A stretch of DNA of 64,000 nucleotides from Pseudomonadota bacterium. GTDB taxonomy: Bacteria > Pseudomonadota > Alphaproteobacteria > Acetobacterales > Acetobacteraceae. A program made the translations under genes and the position numbers. The notes under the pieces are model-generated. The model saw only the letters and a program-made list of their open reading frames with translations. It ran no database searches and had not been told where the DNA came from. The stretch is taken from NCBI GenBank assembly GCA_021809435.1, contig JAKBAD010000001.1, positions 310,001 to 374,000 on the forward strand, given 5' to 3'. This document shows, one piece after another, positions 26,854 through 35,624 of the stretch; position 1 is the stretch's first letter; each line of letters starts with the position of its first letter.

Positions 26854-28272
26854 TTAGAGTTGGGTGTCGCTGATGGCGAGGTCCATGCCGAAGATGGTGC
26901 CGCGCGGGCTTGTTTGCTCGAGCGTCAGCTCGCCGCCATGGGCGCGGATGATGTCGCGCGCGATGGCGAGGCCGAGACCCGTGCCGCCATGGCGGCTGGT
27001 GCCGGTGAAGGGCTTGAACAGATTATCGAGCACGCGCAGCGGCAGGCCGGGCCCATCATCGGCCACGCGCATGCGGGTGAGGCCCCCCTGAATGATGGTG
27101 CTGATGGCGATGTTGTGGGCACCAGCATCGACCGCGTTGCGCAGCAGATTGACCAGCACACGAAAAATTTGCGCGCGGTCGAGCGGCAGGACGAGGGAGG
27201 TGGGCACGAGATTTTCGATGTGCACGGCCGCTTCATAGGGCTGTACCACGAGGATGGCCTCATCGATCAGCTCGGCCAGGGTGACGGCGGTGCGCGTGAT
27301 GGGCGGTGGGCCTTCGCGGGCGAATTCGACGGTGCGGGTGACGAGCTGGGCCGCGCGGTCAACGGCTGGAATGAGCGTGCGCGTGGCGCGCTGGACGGCG
27401 GGATCGGGGATGGATTGCAGCCGGTCGGCCACCATGACCGCGGTGCTGAGGATGTTACGCAGATCATGCGCGAGCTTGGCGACCGAGGTGCCGACCGCCG
27501 CCAGCCGGGCATTGCGCCAGAGCGCGGTGCGCAACTCGTCTTGCATGGTTTTCAGCTCGCGCGCCGCGCTGGAAATATCGTCTTCCGGGCGGGTGGCGAG
27601 CCAGGCCAGATCGCTTTGGTTGGCTTGTTCGGGGGCTTCACGGAAATTGCGGATGGAGCTGGTGATGATGCGCATGGGCCGCACCAGCAGCCGGTCGAGC
27701 ACGGAATAGACCAGCAGACCGGTGATGAGGGCCACGATGATGGTGACAATGAGCGTGTGCAGGGCGTAGGCGCGCAGATGGGCGGTGAGGGCGGCGCCGT
27801 TGACCACCAGTTTCAGAACGGCGCCCGAATCGTCGGGGGCGGCGGCGATGATTGTTGGCGTCACGCCGCCACCGCCCACCAGCCGCACCACCGCGCGCCA
27901 GGTGCTGTAGGCGAGCGTTTCACCATCGATGCTGGTTTCGCCATCGCTGACGAGGGGAGGGCCGGGCTGGCCGATGATCAGCGGCGGGAAGCCTGGGCGC
28001 AGCAGGGTGATTTGTTCGGTATCGGTGAGGGCGAGCAGGGTTTGGGGCGGCGGGATTTGGGCGCCGGTGTCGCTCTGGACGGCATAAGTGACCAGATAGG
28101 CATGGGTAATGCGCTCGGCCAGCCAGCTATGGCGCTCTATGCCCAGGCCAGGGGTGATGACGACCAGCTCCATGAGTAAAATGACGCTGACCGTGAACCA
28201 TAACACGCGCCCAGAAAGCGAATCGCCAAACAGCTCGAAGCGCGGGCGTTTGAGACGCTTGAGGGCGTTCAT
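26854..28272 (-). CDS. Membrane sensor histidine kinase
   Basis: 472 residues: membrane helix about 22-42, a periplasmic sensor region about 43-168 of no recognised family, membrane helix about 172-192, HAMP-like linker, dimerisation/phosphoacceptor helix with His269 in LAHDLRNILS, and a HATPase domain with N box NLLRNAVDAG, G1 DDGPGLP and G2 GGTGLGLAIARDI. No response regulator gene is nearby, so its partner is an orphan. The ATG overlaps the stop of the patatin gene (ATGA), so the two are translationally coupled. Confidence 0.9.
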   Translation of the reverse strand: MNALKRLKRPRFELFGDSLSGRVLWFTVSVILLMELVVITPGLGIERHSWLAERITHAYLVTYAVQSDTGAQIPPPQTLLALTDTEQITLLRPGFPPLIIGQPGPPLVSDGETSIDGETLAYSTWRAVVRLVGGGGVTPTIIAAAPDDSGAVLKLVVNGAALTAHLRAYALHTLIVTIIVALITGLLVYSVLDRLLVRPMRIITSSIRNFREAPEQANQSDLAWLATRPEDDISSAARELKTMQDELRTALWRNARLAAVGTSVAKLAHDLRNILSTAVMVADRLQSIPDPAVQRATRTLIPAVDRAAQLVTRTVEFAREGPPPITRTAVTLAELIDEAILVVQPYEAAVHIENLVPTSLVLPLDRAQIFRVLVNLLRNAVDAGAHNIAISTIIQGGLTRMRVADDGPGLPLRVLDNLFKPFTGTSRHGGTGLGLAIARDIIRAHGGELTLEQTSPRGTIFGMDLAISDTQL

Positions 28273-29201
28273 GTGGTGTGCAGCGCGGCCTCGGCGGCCG
28301 CGCGCCCGGCGGCAAACAGGGCGTCGAGGAAGCCCTTGTCGGTGTTCATTTTGGAGCTGAGCGGATGGGCGCCGAGGGCTTCATCGGCGGAAATATCGAG
28401 CAAATTGGTGTGGCGGGGCAGCAGGCTTAGCTCGGCGTCAAGCGGGGCTTGGAAGGCGATTTCGTGCAGGCGATGCACGATGTCGGCGGTGGAGCTGGGC
28501 ACGCCGCGCCGCTGGCGGGGTTGGGCGCGGATGAGAATGAGACGCTCGGGGCGCGGGGTGAGCAGGGGGGCAAGCGGCGGATTGCAGGAATAGCCGCCAT
28601 CCCAGTAATGGCGGTCGCCGATGCGGACGGCGGGAAACATCATGGGCAGGCAGGATGAGGCCAGCAGATGCGGCACGCCGATTTCGGCGTTGGTGAACAG
28701 TTTGGCCATGCCGGATTCGACATCGGTTGCGGCAACATAAAGCTGGGGCGCCGCGGGATCGCGGAGCAGGGTGCGGTCGACCAAATCTTCGAGCAGAGGT
28801 TGCAGGGGGTTTTGACCTAGCGGGTTGAGCTGGCCGGGATCGAACAGGCGGAGCGCGGTGGTCAGCCCGGTCATGGCCAGCTCGTTGCCGAACTCGATCC
28901 CCTTGCCCCAGCCCCACATCCAGTCGAGCGCCGGGGAGACGCTGTTGATGACATGGGCATCCGCGACGCGCGCCCAGAGCTCGCGGATTTTGGCGCGCGC
29001 GCCCTCGGGGCCGTTTTGCACATAGCCCTGCACCGCCATGGTGGCGATGATGGCGCCAGACGACACGCCGCTGATGGCCGAGACGCGCAGCCCCGATTCG
29101 AGCAGCCTGTCGAGCGCGCCCCAGGTGAAGGCGCCGTGCGCGCCGCCGCCCTGAAGCGCCAGGCTGATGCGGGGAGAGGAAGAGGAATAAGCTGCCACCA
29201 T
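28269..29201 (-). CDS. Patatin-like phospholipase
   Basis: 310 residues. The oxyanion-hole motif is LQGGGAHGAFTWGAL near residue 17, the nucleophile elbow is GVSSGAIIA (GxSxG), and the catalytic Asp lies in HYWDGGYSCNPPL (DGG). No signal peptide precedes the domain, so it is probably cytoplasmic or peripheral. WMWGWGKGIEFGNELAMTG and the C-terminal region resemble the bacterial patatin group with a DUF3734-type extension. It would hydrolyse acyl esters of phospholipids. It is upstream of, and overlaps, the sensor kinase gene. Confidence 0.87.
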   Translation of the reverse strand: MVAAYSSSSPRISLALQGGGAHGAFTWGALDRLLESGLRVSAISGVSSGAIIATMAVQGYVQNGPEGARAKIRELWARVADAHVINSVSPALDWMWGWGKGIEFGNELAMTGLTTALRLFDPGQLNPLGQNPLQPLLEDLVDRTLLRDPAAPQLYVAATDVESGMAKLFTNAEIGVPHLLASSCLPMMFPAVRIGDRHYWDGGYSCNPPLAPLLTPRPERLILIRAQPRQRRGVPSSTADIVHRLHEIAFQAPLDAELSLLPRHTNLLDISADEALGAHPLSSKMNTDKGFLDALFAAGRAAAEAALHTT

Positions 29202-29269
29202 AAGAAGAAGCTGCGCCGAGATCGCCGGCGACGCAAGACACCCAAAAGGTGGAACACGACGCGGGATGA

Positions 29270-29298
29270 TTGACGAGGAGGGGGGCTGCGCTTATAGG
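29270..29298 (+). promoter_or_regulatory. Predicted sigma-70 promoter of rpmH
   Basis: TTGACG at 29270-29275, 17-bp spacer, TATAGG at 29293-29298. The start of transcription would fall near 29305, leaving a leader of about 70 nt before rpmH. Confidence 0.65.
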
Positions 29299-29300
29299 GC

Positions 29301-29331
29301 GCCAACCCGCCCAGGTTGGCAACAGCTGGGC
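29301..29331 (+). promoter_or_regulatory. Mutually exclusive hairpins in the rpmH leader
   Basis: GCCAACC (29301-29307) pairs with GGTTGGC (29314-29320). Alternatively GCCCAG (29309-29314) pairs with CTGGGC (29326-29331). They share base 29314 and interleave, so only one can form. A T-rich stretch follows (29341-29360). An attenuation or autoregulatory leader is possible but unproven; the predicted start of transcription falls close to the first arm. Confidence 0.35.
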
Positions 29332-29377
29332 GAGATGTCGTTTTTGTCCTTTTTGTTATTCGCCGGAGTGTCTCAAC

Positions 29378-29512
29378 GTGAAACGGACCTATCAACCTTC
29401 CAAAATTGTCCGCAAGCGCCGGCACGGTTTCCGCGCCCGTATGGCGACCGTGGGTGGCCGCAAGGTGCTGGCCAACCGCCGTGCCAAGGGCCGCGCCAAG
29501 CTCTCCGCCTGA
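29378..29512 (+). CDS. rpmH: 50S ribosomal protein L34
   Basis: 44 residues, [20 protein letters not shown] through [18 protein letters not shown], the complete L34 sequence. The start is GTG with CGGAG upstream. It is the first gene of rpmH-rnpA-yidD-yidC-engB-argB. Despite the rpmH-rnpA order, dnaA is not next to it, as in other alphaproteobacteria. Confidence 0.98.
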   Translation: MKRTYQPSKIVRKRRHGFRARMATVGGRKVLANRRAKGRAKLSA

Positions 29513-29542
29513 TTTTTGCGCGCCCGCGCGCGGGAGGCCGGC

Positions 29543-29887
29543 TTGCCCAGGCTGAAAGCACCCAAACGCCTGCAAAAGCGCGCGGAATTTCTGCGCCTGG
29601 CGAGCATTGGGCGCAAGAAGGCCGTGTCGGGGCTGGTGCTGCAGGCCGCCAGAGCTGTAGCGGGTGATGAGCTGCGGGTGGGCTACACAGCCACCAAGAA
29701 GATCGGTAACGCCGTCGCACGTAACCGCGCCAAGCGCCGGCTGCGTGAGGCGGCGCGGCTGACTTTGGCCGGGCGTGATTTGCGCGGTGTGGAGCTGGTG
29801 CTGATTGCCCGCCACGAAACGGGGCGGGTGAAATTCTCGTCGCTATGCGCCAATTTGGGCCGGGCGGTTGACGAGGTGTTGGCATGA
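29543..29887 (+). CDS. rnpA: Ribonuclease P protein component
   Basis: 114 residues. LKAPKRLQKRAEFLRLA at the N-terminus and the RNR signature VGYTATKKIGNAVARNRAKRRLRE bind the RNase P RNA and pre-tRNA 5' leader. I place the start at TTG 29543 because GGGAGG ends 5 bp before it; an upstream in-frame TTG at 29516 would add nine Arg/Ala-rich residues and has no SD. It overlaps yidD by 4 bp. Confidence 0.93.
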   Translation: MPRLKAPKRLQKRAEFLRLASIGRKKAVSGLVLQAARAVAGDELRVGYTATKKIGNAVARNRAKRRLREAARLTLAGRDLRGVELVLIARHETGRVKFSSLCANLGRAVDEVLA

Positions 29888-30120
29888 GCCCCGCCGCCTT
29901 GATGCTCTCAGGCGCGATTCGTGTTTATGAGCTGACGTTGCGCCCCGTCATCGGGGCGAATTGCCGTTTCTACCCCTCGTGCAGCGCCTATGCGCGCGAG
30001 GCAATTGGCACCCATGGCGCGGCGCAAGGCAGCTTGCTGGCCGCCCGGCGCATTTTGCGCTGCCACCCCTGGAACCCGGGCGGGTTTGACCCCGTGCCCA
30101 AAACTTTCAAGGATTGCTGA
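29884..30120 (+). CDS. yidD: Membrane protein insertion efficiency factor YidD
   Basis: 78 residues. IRVYELTLRPVIGANCRFYPSCSAYAREAIGTHGAAQGSLLAARRILRCHPWNPGGFDPVP is the full YidD (DUF37) signature with its three conserved cysteines. It is a peripheral membrane protein thought to aid YidC-dependent insertion, matching its place just before yidC. The start overlaps rnpA (ATGA). Confidence 0.96.
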   Translation: MSPAALMLSGAIRVYELTLRPVIGANCRFYPSCSAYAREAIGTHGAAQGSLLAARRILRCHPWNPGGFDPVPKTFKDC

Positions 30121-30126
30121 TCCACC

Positions 30127-31857
30127 ATGGACCAGAAGCGCCTGATTACAGCTCTCGTCATGTCGTTCATCATTCTGGGGGTGTTCACCTTCGTGCAGGA
30201 GAAATTTCTGCCGCATGCGCCGCCCCCGGCCGCGCAGGTGAACGCACCCACGACCCAGACCGGTGGCGTTGGCACCCAAGAGGGGGCAGCCAGTACGGCC
30301 AGCGCCCAGACCGTTGATAACGGCCCCCGCCTGGCGGTGGATGCGCCACTGGTTAAAGGCAGCATTGGCCTGACCGGCGCGGTGTTTGATGATGTGGTGC
30401 TCAAGACCTACCACGAAACCGAAGCCGCCAACTCGCCGCTGGTGCAGATTATGGGCCGGCGCGGTGGAAAGACCCCGACTTATGTGCAGTTTGGCTGGAG
30501 CGCGCCCGCGGGCGTGAAACTGCCCGATGACAGTACGCTGTGGAGCGCCTCGGCGCCTGAGCTGACCCCCGCTTCGCCGGTGACGCTGTCTTGGAATAAT
30601 GGTCAGGGGCTGACATTCGAGCTGCTGGTCTCGGTGGACGACCAATATATGTTCACCGTGCAGCAGAAAGTGGTGAATGCCGGCAGCACCCAAGTGCAGC
30701 TTTATCCCTGGTCGCGCGTGGTGCGGGATTATCAGCCCACGACCATTCAGACCTGGGTATCGTTTGAGGGGCCGCTGGGGGTGTTTAGCAACACGCTCAA
30801 GCAGGAATCATATAAGGATCTGAAGTCGGACGGTGAGAAGGCCGCCGGCGGCGTGGCTTACAGCGAGACCGCGCCGGGCGGCTGGATTGGCATTACCGAC
30901 AAATATTGGCTGGCTGCCGTGGCGCCCGAACAGAGCGCCAATGTTACCGGCTCGATGAGCTATGCAACCGTGAATGACGGCGATGGCGGGGCGTATCAGA
31001 CCTCGTTCATTGCCGCCAAGGCGGAGACGGTGGCGCCTGGCGCTTCGGTCTCGTTCACGTCGCATTTGTTCACCGGCGCCAAGGTGGTGAAGATTTTGGA
31101 TGCCTATTCGAGCGAATATGGCATCCCGAATTTCTACAAGGCGGTGGATTTCGGGCATCTCTATTTTCTGACCAAGCCGATCTTCTTCGCGCTCGACTTC
31201 CTGAACGCGCTGACGGGGAATTTCGGTCTCGCCATCATCATCTTCACCATCGGCATCAAGCTGCTGTTCTTCCCGCTGGCGTCTTATTCCTACCGCTCAA
31301 TGGCGCGGATGAAGACGCTGTCGCCCAAGATCAACGCGCTCAAGGCCCAGTTCAAGGACGACCAGGCCGGGCTGCAGGCCGCGACCATGGAGCTTTACAA
31401 GACCGAGAAGATCAATCCGGCCTCGGGCTGCTTGCCGATGCTGTTACAAATTCCGGTGTTCTTCTCGCTCTATAAGGTCATTTTCATCACCATCGAGATG
31501 CGCCAGACACCGTTTTACGGCTGGATTCATGATCTTTCGGCGCCCGACCCGACCAATCTGTTCAATTTGTTCGGGCTTCTGCCGTTTGATCCCACCACAT
31601 ACCTGCCGATGCTGCATATTGGCCTGCTGCCGCTGATCATGGGCGCGACGATGTTCATGCAGCAGAAGCTGAACCCGGCGCCGGCTGACCCGGCCCAGGC
31701 GCGTATGTTCCAGTTCATGCCGCTGATCTTCACCTTCATGCTGGCGCGCTCGCCGGCCGGGCTGGTGCTGTATTGGACGTGCAACAACATTCTTTCGGTG
31801 GGGCAGCAATGGCTGATCATGCGCCAAGCGGGCAAGGCGGCCCCGGCCCGGAGCTGA
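30127..31857 (+). CDS. yidC: Membrane protein insertase YidC
   Basis: 576 residues. An N-terminal membrane anchor (about 6-25), a Gly/Thr-rich linker, the large periplasmic beta-supersandwich (about 55-335), and the conserved five-helix insertase core (about 350-560; [82 protein letters not shown]). It inserts membrane proteins alone or with SecYEG. The 3' end overlaps engB by about 49 bp. Confidence 0.97.
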   Translation: MDQKRLITALVMSFIILGVFTFVQEKFLPHAPPPAAQVNAPTTQTGGVGTQEGAASTASAQTVDNGPRLAVDAPLVKGSIGLTGAVFDDVVLKTYHETEAANSPLVQIMGRRGGKTPTYVQFGWSAPAGVKLPDDSTLWSASAPELTPASPVTLSWNNGQGLTFELLVSVDDQYMFTVQQKVVNAGSTQVQLYPWSRVVRDYQPTTIQTWVSFEGPLGVFSNTLKQESYKDLKSDGEKAAGGVAYSETAPGGWIGITDKYWLAAVAPEQSANVTGSMSYATVNDGDGGAYQTSFIAAKAETVAPGASVSFTSHLFTGAKVVKILDAYSSEYGIPNFYKAVDFGHLYFLTKPIFFALDFLNALTGNFGLAIIIFTIGIKLLFFPLASYSYRSMARMKTLSPKINALKAQFKDDQAGLQAATMELYKTEKINPASGCLPMLLQIPVFFSLYKVIFITIEMRQTPFYGWIHDLSAPDPTNLFNLFGLLPFDPTTYLPMLHIGLLPLIMGATMFMQQKLNPAPADPAQARMFQFMPLIFTFMLARSPAGLVLYWTCNNILSVGQQWLIMRQAGKAAPARS

Positions 31858-32495
31858 AGGGCTCCGAGCCGTTCAGCCCAGAGCAGATCGAGGCGGGGCG
31901 CAAGCTCTTTGCCGGACAATGCGAGTTCTTCTTCGCCGCGCAGCAGTTGGAAAAACTGCCGCCGGCGGAGGGCGTGGAAATCGCGGTCGCCGGGCGCTCG
32001 AATGTGGGTAAATCATCGCTGTTGAACGCGCTGACGGGCCGCAAGGCGCTGGCGCGCGTGTCGCATCAGCCCGGGCGGACGCGGCAGCTCAATTTCTTCC
32101 ATGTCGGCACCAGCCCGCTCGTGCTGGTGGATATGCCGGGCTATGGCTATGCCGAGGCGCCCAAGGAAATTAAGCGCGACTGGCAGGGCTTGATGCTGGA
32201 TTATTTGCGCGGGCGGCCAAATTTGCGCCGTGTGCTGCTGCTGCTCGATTGCCGGGTGGAGATCAAGGTTTCGGACCAGACGGTGATGGAGCTGCTCGAT
32301 CAGGCCGCGGTGGCCTTTCAGGTGGTACTGACCAAGGCCGATGCCGTGAAACCTGGTGCCCTGGCCCGTAAGCAGGCGGAAGTGGCGGCTTTGGTGCGCA
32401 AGCATCCCGCGGCGCTCAACGATATCATCACCACTTCCAGCGAAACGGGGCTGGGGATTGAGGCGTTGCGCGCTGAGATCGCGGCGTTTTTGTGA
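31809..32495 (+). CDS. engB: Ribosome biogenesis GTPase EngB/YsxC
   Basis: 228 residues of the TrmE-Era-EngA-EngB GTPase class: G1 [10 protein letters not shown]2 Thr in [11 protein letters not shown]3 [10 protein letters not shown]4 LTKADAVK. It is needed for 50S maturation and coordinated division. The ATG at 31809 lies inside the yidC 3' end with GGTGGGG upstream; the first 30 residues are a non-conserved acidic/Gly-rich extension, so a later start cannot be excluded. Confidence 0.94.
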   Translation: MADHAPSGQGGPGPELKGSEPFSPEQIEAGRKLFAGQCEFFFAAQQLEKLPPAEGVEIAVAGRSNVGKSSLLNALTGRKALARVSHQPGRTRQLNFFHVGTSPLVLVDMPGYGYAEAPKEIKRDWQGLMLDYLRGRPNLRRVLLLLDCRVEIKVSDQTVMELLDQAAVAFQVVLTKADAVKPGALARKQAEVAALVRKHPAALNDIITTSSETGLGIEALRAEIAAFL

Positions 32496-32505
32496 GGAGA
32501 GGCAA

Positions 32506-33399
32506 GTGGACGAGCAGGCCATGAAAAATGCCGCGCATGAGGCGCATATCGTTGCCAAGGCGCTGCCCTATCTGCGCCGCTATTCGGGCGCGACCATTGT
32601 GGTGAAATATGGCGGGCACGCCATGGATGGCACGCTCGCCAATGAGTTTGGCCGTGATATCGCGCTGCTGAAGCAGGTGGGGATTAACCCCGTGGTGGTG
32701 CATGGCGGCGGGCCGCAGATTAATTCCATGCTAAAACGGCTTGATATTGAAAGCAATTTTGTTCACGGCTTGCGCGTGACCGATGCCGCCATGGTGGAAG
32801 TGGTGGAGATGGTGCTGGCCGGCTCGGTGAACAAGCAGGTGGCCGGGCTGATTAACAAGGCCGGCGCGCTGGCGGTGGGGATTTCGGGCAAGGATGGCGG
32901 GCTGATACGGGCGCGCAAGCTGACCCGGACGGTGAAGGACCCGGATTCAAACATCGAGAAGGTGCTGGATCTCGGTCATGTCGGGGAGCCGGTGTTTGTG
33001 GATACGCGCGTGATTCACGCGCTCACGGGGGCGGGGTTGATTCCGGTGATCGCGCCGGTGGGTACCGGCGAGGAGGGGGAAACTTATAACATCAACGCCG
33101 ATACGGTAGCCGGTGCCGTGGCCGGGGCGCTGAATGCCCAGCGCCTGGTGATGCTGACCGATGTGGCCGGTGTGCTGGATAAAACCAAGACGCTGCTGCC
33201 CGATCTCTCAACCGCGCAGGTGCATGAGCTGATTGCGGATGGCACGATTTCAGGCGGGATGATTCCCAAGGTGGAGACATGCCTGGAAGCCGTGGCGCAA
33301 GGCGTGCGCGGCGCCACGATTTTGGATGGCACGGTGCCCCATGCCTTGCTTTTGGAGCTGTTTACCGAAGGCGGTATCGGCACCATGATCCACAAGTGA
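32506..33399 (+). CDS. argB: Acetylglutamate kinase
   Basis: 297 residues. [25 protein letters not shown] carries the ATP-binding Lys-Gly-Gly, [17 protein letters not shown] the substrate-binding loop, and [16 protein letters not shown] and [18 protein letters not shown] complete the amino-acid kinase fold. It catalyses the second step of arginine synthesis. The GTG at 32506 has GAGGAG upstream, 10 bp after engB; an ATG four codons later is possible. The engB-argB order is common in Rhodospirillales. Confidence 0.96.
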   Translation: MDEQAMKNAAHEAHIVAKALPYLRRYSGATIVVKYGGHAMDGTLANEFGRDIALLKQVGINPVVVHGGGPQINSMLKRLDIESNFVHGLRVTDAAMVEVVEMVLAGSVNKQVAGLINKAGALAVGISGKDGGLIRARKLTRTVKDPDSNIEKVLDLGHVGEPVFVDTRVIHALTGAGLIPVIAPVGTGEEGETYNINADTVAGAVAGALNAQRLVMLTDVAGVLDKTKTLLPDLSTAQVHELIADGTISGGMIPKVETCLEAVAQGVRGATILDGTVPHALLLELFTEGGIGTMIHK

Positions 33400-33409
33400 G
33401 GGGGCGGCG

Positions 33410-33751
33410 ATGAGCGCGAAAATCTATTTCAACCCCAAATGCGGCACCGCGCGCAACGCGCTGGCGCTGCTGCGCGAGGCGGGGATTGAGCCCGAGATTA
33501 TCGAGTATCTGAAAACCCCGCCCTCGCGGGCGGAGCTGGCGGGGGTGGCCAAGGCCATGAGCGGGGGCGCGCGCGAGCTGCTGCGCGCCAAGGAACCGCT
33601 GGCCGGTGAGCTGGGGCTGCATGATGCCTCGGACGAGGCGATTTTGGAGGCCATTGCCGCGCATCCGGTGCTGCTGAACCGCCCTGTAGTGGTGACGGCC
33701 AAGGGGGCCAAGGCCTGCCGGCCGGCGGAGATGGTGAAAGAGCTGATCTGA
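33410..33751 (+). CDS. arsC: ArsC-family (glutaredoxin-type) arsenate reductase-like protein
   Basis: 113 residues. YFNPKCGTARNALALLREAG is the ArsC active site (N-P-x-C-G-T-x-R-N), followed by LKTPPSRAELAGVAKAM and a C-terminal NRPVVVTAKGAKACRPAEMVKEL where the expected RP is kept. It would reduce arsenate to arsenite with glutathione/glutaredoxin. No arsenite pump or ArsR is nearby, so a general thiol-redox role (as in the YffB/Spx relatives) is possible. It starts 10 bp after argB. Confidence 0.82.
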   Translation: MSAKIYFNPKCGTARNALALLREAGIEPEIIEYLKTPPSRAELAGVAKAMSGGARELLRAKEPLAGELGLHDASDEAILEAIAAHPVLLNRPVVVTAKGAKACRPAEMVKELI

Positions 33752-33764
33752 GCGGGGGACGGGC

Positions 33765-34559
33765 ATGGAGCTGACACGGCGCGGGTTTGTGGCTTTGGGC
33801 ACGGCGGCGCTGGGGGCGCCGGCATGGGCGCAGCAGGCAGGCGATGCGGCGCTTCGGGCCGATATTGCCGGCCCCAGGCGAAGCCCTGCCAATATAGCCC
33901 GCGACCGTTACCGACATCCTTATGAATTGCTGGAGTTTTTCGGGCTGAATGACAGGCTCGATATGCTCGAAATTCAGCCGGGCGCCGGGTACTGGACCGA
34001 GATTCTGGCGCCCTATTTGGCCGCTCACGGTGAATATGTGGCGGCCATTCCAGATTTGACGCCCGATGAGCAGAGGCTGAAAGCGCGCTTTGAACGGAAG
34101 CTGGAAGCCGATCCGGCGCGCTATGGAAAGGTGCTCACCGTGCCCTTTGGCCACGGACCGCTGGGGGCGCCTGGGGGTTATGATCTGATCCTCTCATGCC
34201 GCAATTTGCATGACTGGATTGAGCAGGGGCGGGCGGCGGCGCTGTTGGCCGAGATTTATGCCGCGCTCAAACCCGGGGGAATTTTTGGCATCGAGGATCA
34301 CCGCTGGTTCGCCGACAAGCCGCAAGACCCGATGGCCAGGAATGGCTATGTCTCGGAAGCTTATGCGAAAAAATTGATTGGGGCGGCGGGGTTTAAGTTT
34401 GTCGCGGCATCGGAGATTGGCGCTAATCCGCGCGATGTGAAGGATTACCCCGACGGGGTGTGGGATTTGCCGCCTGTATTGCGCGGTGGCGCCAAGAACC
34501 GGGCGCGCTATCTCGCCATTGGCGAGAGCGACCGCTGGACGTTTAAATTCACCAAATAA
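33765..34559 (+). CDS. Exported SAM-methyltransferase-like protein (Tat signal)
   Basis: 264 residues. The N-terminus MELTRRGFVALGTAALGAPAWA is a twin-arginine signal peptide (TRRGFVAL, AWA cleavage). The mature part is Rossmann-like: LDMLEIQPGAGYWTEILAPYL (motif I, with Gly-Ala-Gly), YDLILSCRNLHDW (motif II/III region), AALKPGGIFGIEDHRW, and IGAAGFKFVAASE. This matches a group of predicted methyltransferases (COG4798-like) that are exported despite SAM being cytoplasmic. Real activity in the periplasm is doubtful; it may use a different ligand. It follows arsC by 13 bp. Confidence 0.78.
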   Translation: MELTRRGFVALGTAALGAPAWAQQAGDAALRADIAGPRRSPANIARDRYRHPYELLEFFGLNDRLDMLEIQPGAGYWTEILAPYLAAHGEYVAAIPDLTPDEQRLKARFERKLEADPARYGKVLTVPFGHGPLGAPGGYDLILSCRNLHDWIEQGRAAALLAEIYAALKPGGIFGIEDHRWFADKPQDPMARNGYVSEAYAKKLIGAAGFKFVAASEIGANPRDVKDYPDGVWDLPPVLRGGAKNRARYLAIGESDRWTFKFTK

Positions 34560-34634
34560 TCAGGCCCGTTTCCGCCGGAGTGGGAGCTTGGCGCGCCCGC
34601 TCTGACGTGATGAGGGCAGATCTGTGTGCGCGGG

Positions 34635-35552
34635 CTATTTGCCCGGGTTCTCCGAGGTGGGGTCAGTGCCGATGAAGGGCAGGGGGGCGCCGGCGGTGAG
34701 ATAGTGGGGCAGGGTGCCGTCCCATTTATCCAGCGCTTTTTGCTGCAGCAATGTGGGGGTGAGGGACTGGGCGATGAGCGCGTTGGCCTTGGCCTGCGCC
34801 TGGGAGGTGAGCAGGAGGGCCTGGGCCTGACCGGTGGCGGTGGCCACTGCGGCATCGGCCTGAGCCTTGGCCTGGACGACCTGCTGCTGGGCGGTGATTT
34901 GCGCTTGTTGCAGGGTATATTGCGCCTGGAGGGCCTGCTGCTGGGCCACCTGTTTTTGCTCGATTGCCTGGCTATAGGCCCGGGAGAAGGCGAAATTGGC
35001 GACGTTGACCGTCTCAACTGTGAGGTGATAGGGCGCGAGGGACGCGACGATCATATCCTTGATCTGGGAATCGACCTGCTCGCGCTGAGTGACCAGCTCC
35101 TCGGCATCGTAATTGGCGGTGACGGCCTTGACGTCATTGCTGACCACGGGCGCGATGATGCGCGCGCCGAGCGTGTCGAAATCACGGAAATTCTGGTAAA
35201 AATCAGGGGCGTTGATTGGGTCTATGTGGAAGGTCACCGCGATTGAGGTGTCGATATTCTGGAGGTCGTGGGTGGCGGCGGTCTCGTTGGAGGTGACGGT
35301 TTGGGGCTGTACCGAGACCGGATAGACCTGTTGATAGAATGGCACCAGCACATGCAGGCCGGGATTCAGAGGGAGTGGCTGAACGGAGCCGAAATCGGCC
35401 AATACCCCGACATAGCCGGAGCTGATTTGCACCAGCGGGTTGAGCGCGACCGCGAGGCCCAGCACCAGGGCGGCGATGATGACGACGGGAACCCAGCCTT
35501 TATTGTGGGTGGGCAGGGGTGGCAGACGGTCGATTTGCGGAATCGAGGGCAT
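34635..35552 (-). CDS. SPFH/prohibitin-family membrane protein
   Basis: 305 residues: one membrane helix near the N-terminus (about 20-42), an SPFH domain (about 42-210; SGYVGVLADFGSVQPLPLNPGLHVLVPFYQQVYPVSVQPQT, DARIIAPVVSNDVKAVTANY-type region), and a Gln/Ala-rich coiled coil (about 195-260, QKQVAQQQALQAQYTLQQAQ) typical of prohibitins. These form large rings that organise membrane domains or regulate proteases such as FtsH. No hflK/hflC or nfeD partner is adjacent. Confidence 0.88.
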   Translation of the reverse strand: MPSIPQIDRLPPLPTHNKGWVPVVIIAALVLGLAVALNPLVQISSGYVGVLADFGSVQPLPLNPGLHVLVPFYQQVYPVSVQPQTVTSNETAATHDLQNIDTSIAVTFHIDPINAPDFYQNFRDFDTLGARIIAPVVSNDVKAVTANYDAEELVTQREQVDSQIKDMIVASLAPYHLTVETVNVANFAFSRAYSQAIEQKQVAQQQALQAQYTLQQAQITAQQQVVQAKAQADAAVATATGQAQALLLTSQAQAKANALIAQSLTPTLLQQKALDKWDGTLPHYLTAGAPLPFIGTDPTSENPGK

Positions 35553-35594
35553 GAACGCAGGGTTGCATGAAATTGCCAGGGCCGCCAGTGACGA

Positions 35595-35616
35595 GCCGGG
35601 GGCTTGCGCCCCCGGC
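35595..35616 (-). terminator. Hairpin downstream of metY
   Basis: GCCGGGGGC-TTGC-GCCCCCGGC, a perfect 9-bp GC stem, 9 bp after the metY stop and before the SPFH promoter. No T tract follows on the minus strand, so it may stop transcription weakly or protect the 3' end. Confidence 0.5.
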
Positions 35617-35624
35617 GGTGGGGC

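Noticed and set aside
29202-29377. Replication origin next to rpmH
   Set aside because: No dnaA, dnaN or cluster of DnaA boxes is present; in alphaproteobacteria rpmH is usually unlinked from oriC.
33410-34559. Arsenic resistance operon
   Set aside because: There is no ArsR, ArsB/Acr3 or ArsH; arsC alone with an exported methyltransferase fold does not make a resistance operon, and the methyltransferase lacks recognisable ArsM cysteines.
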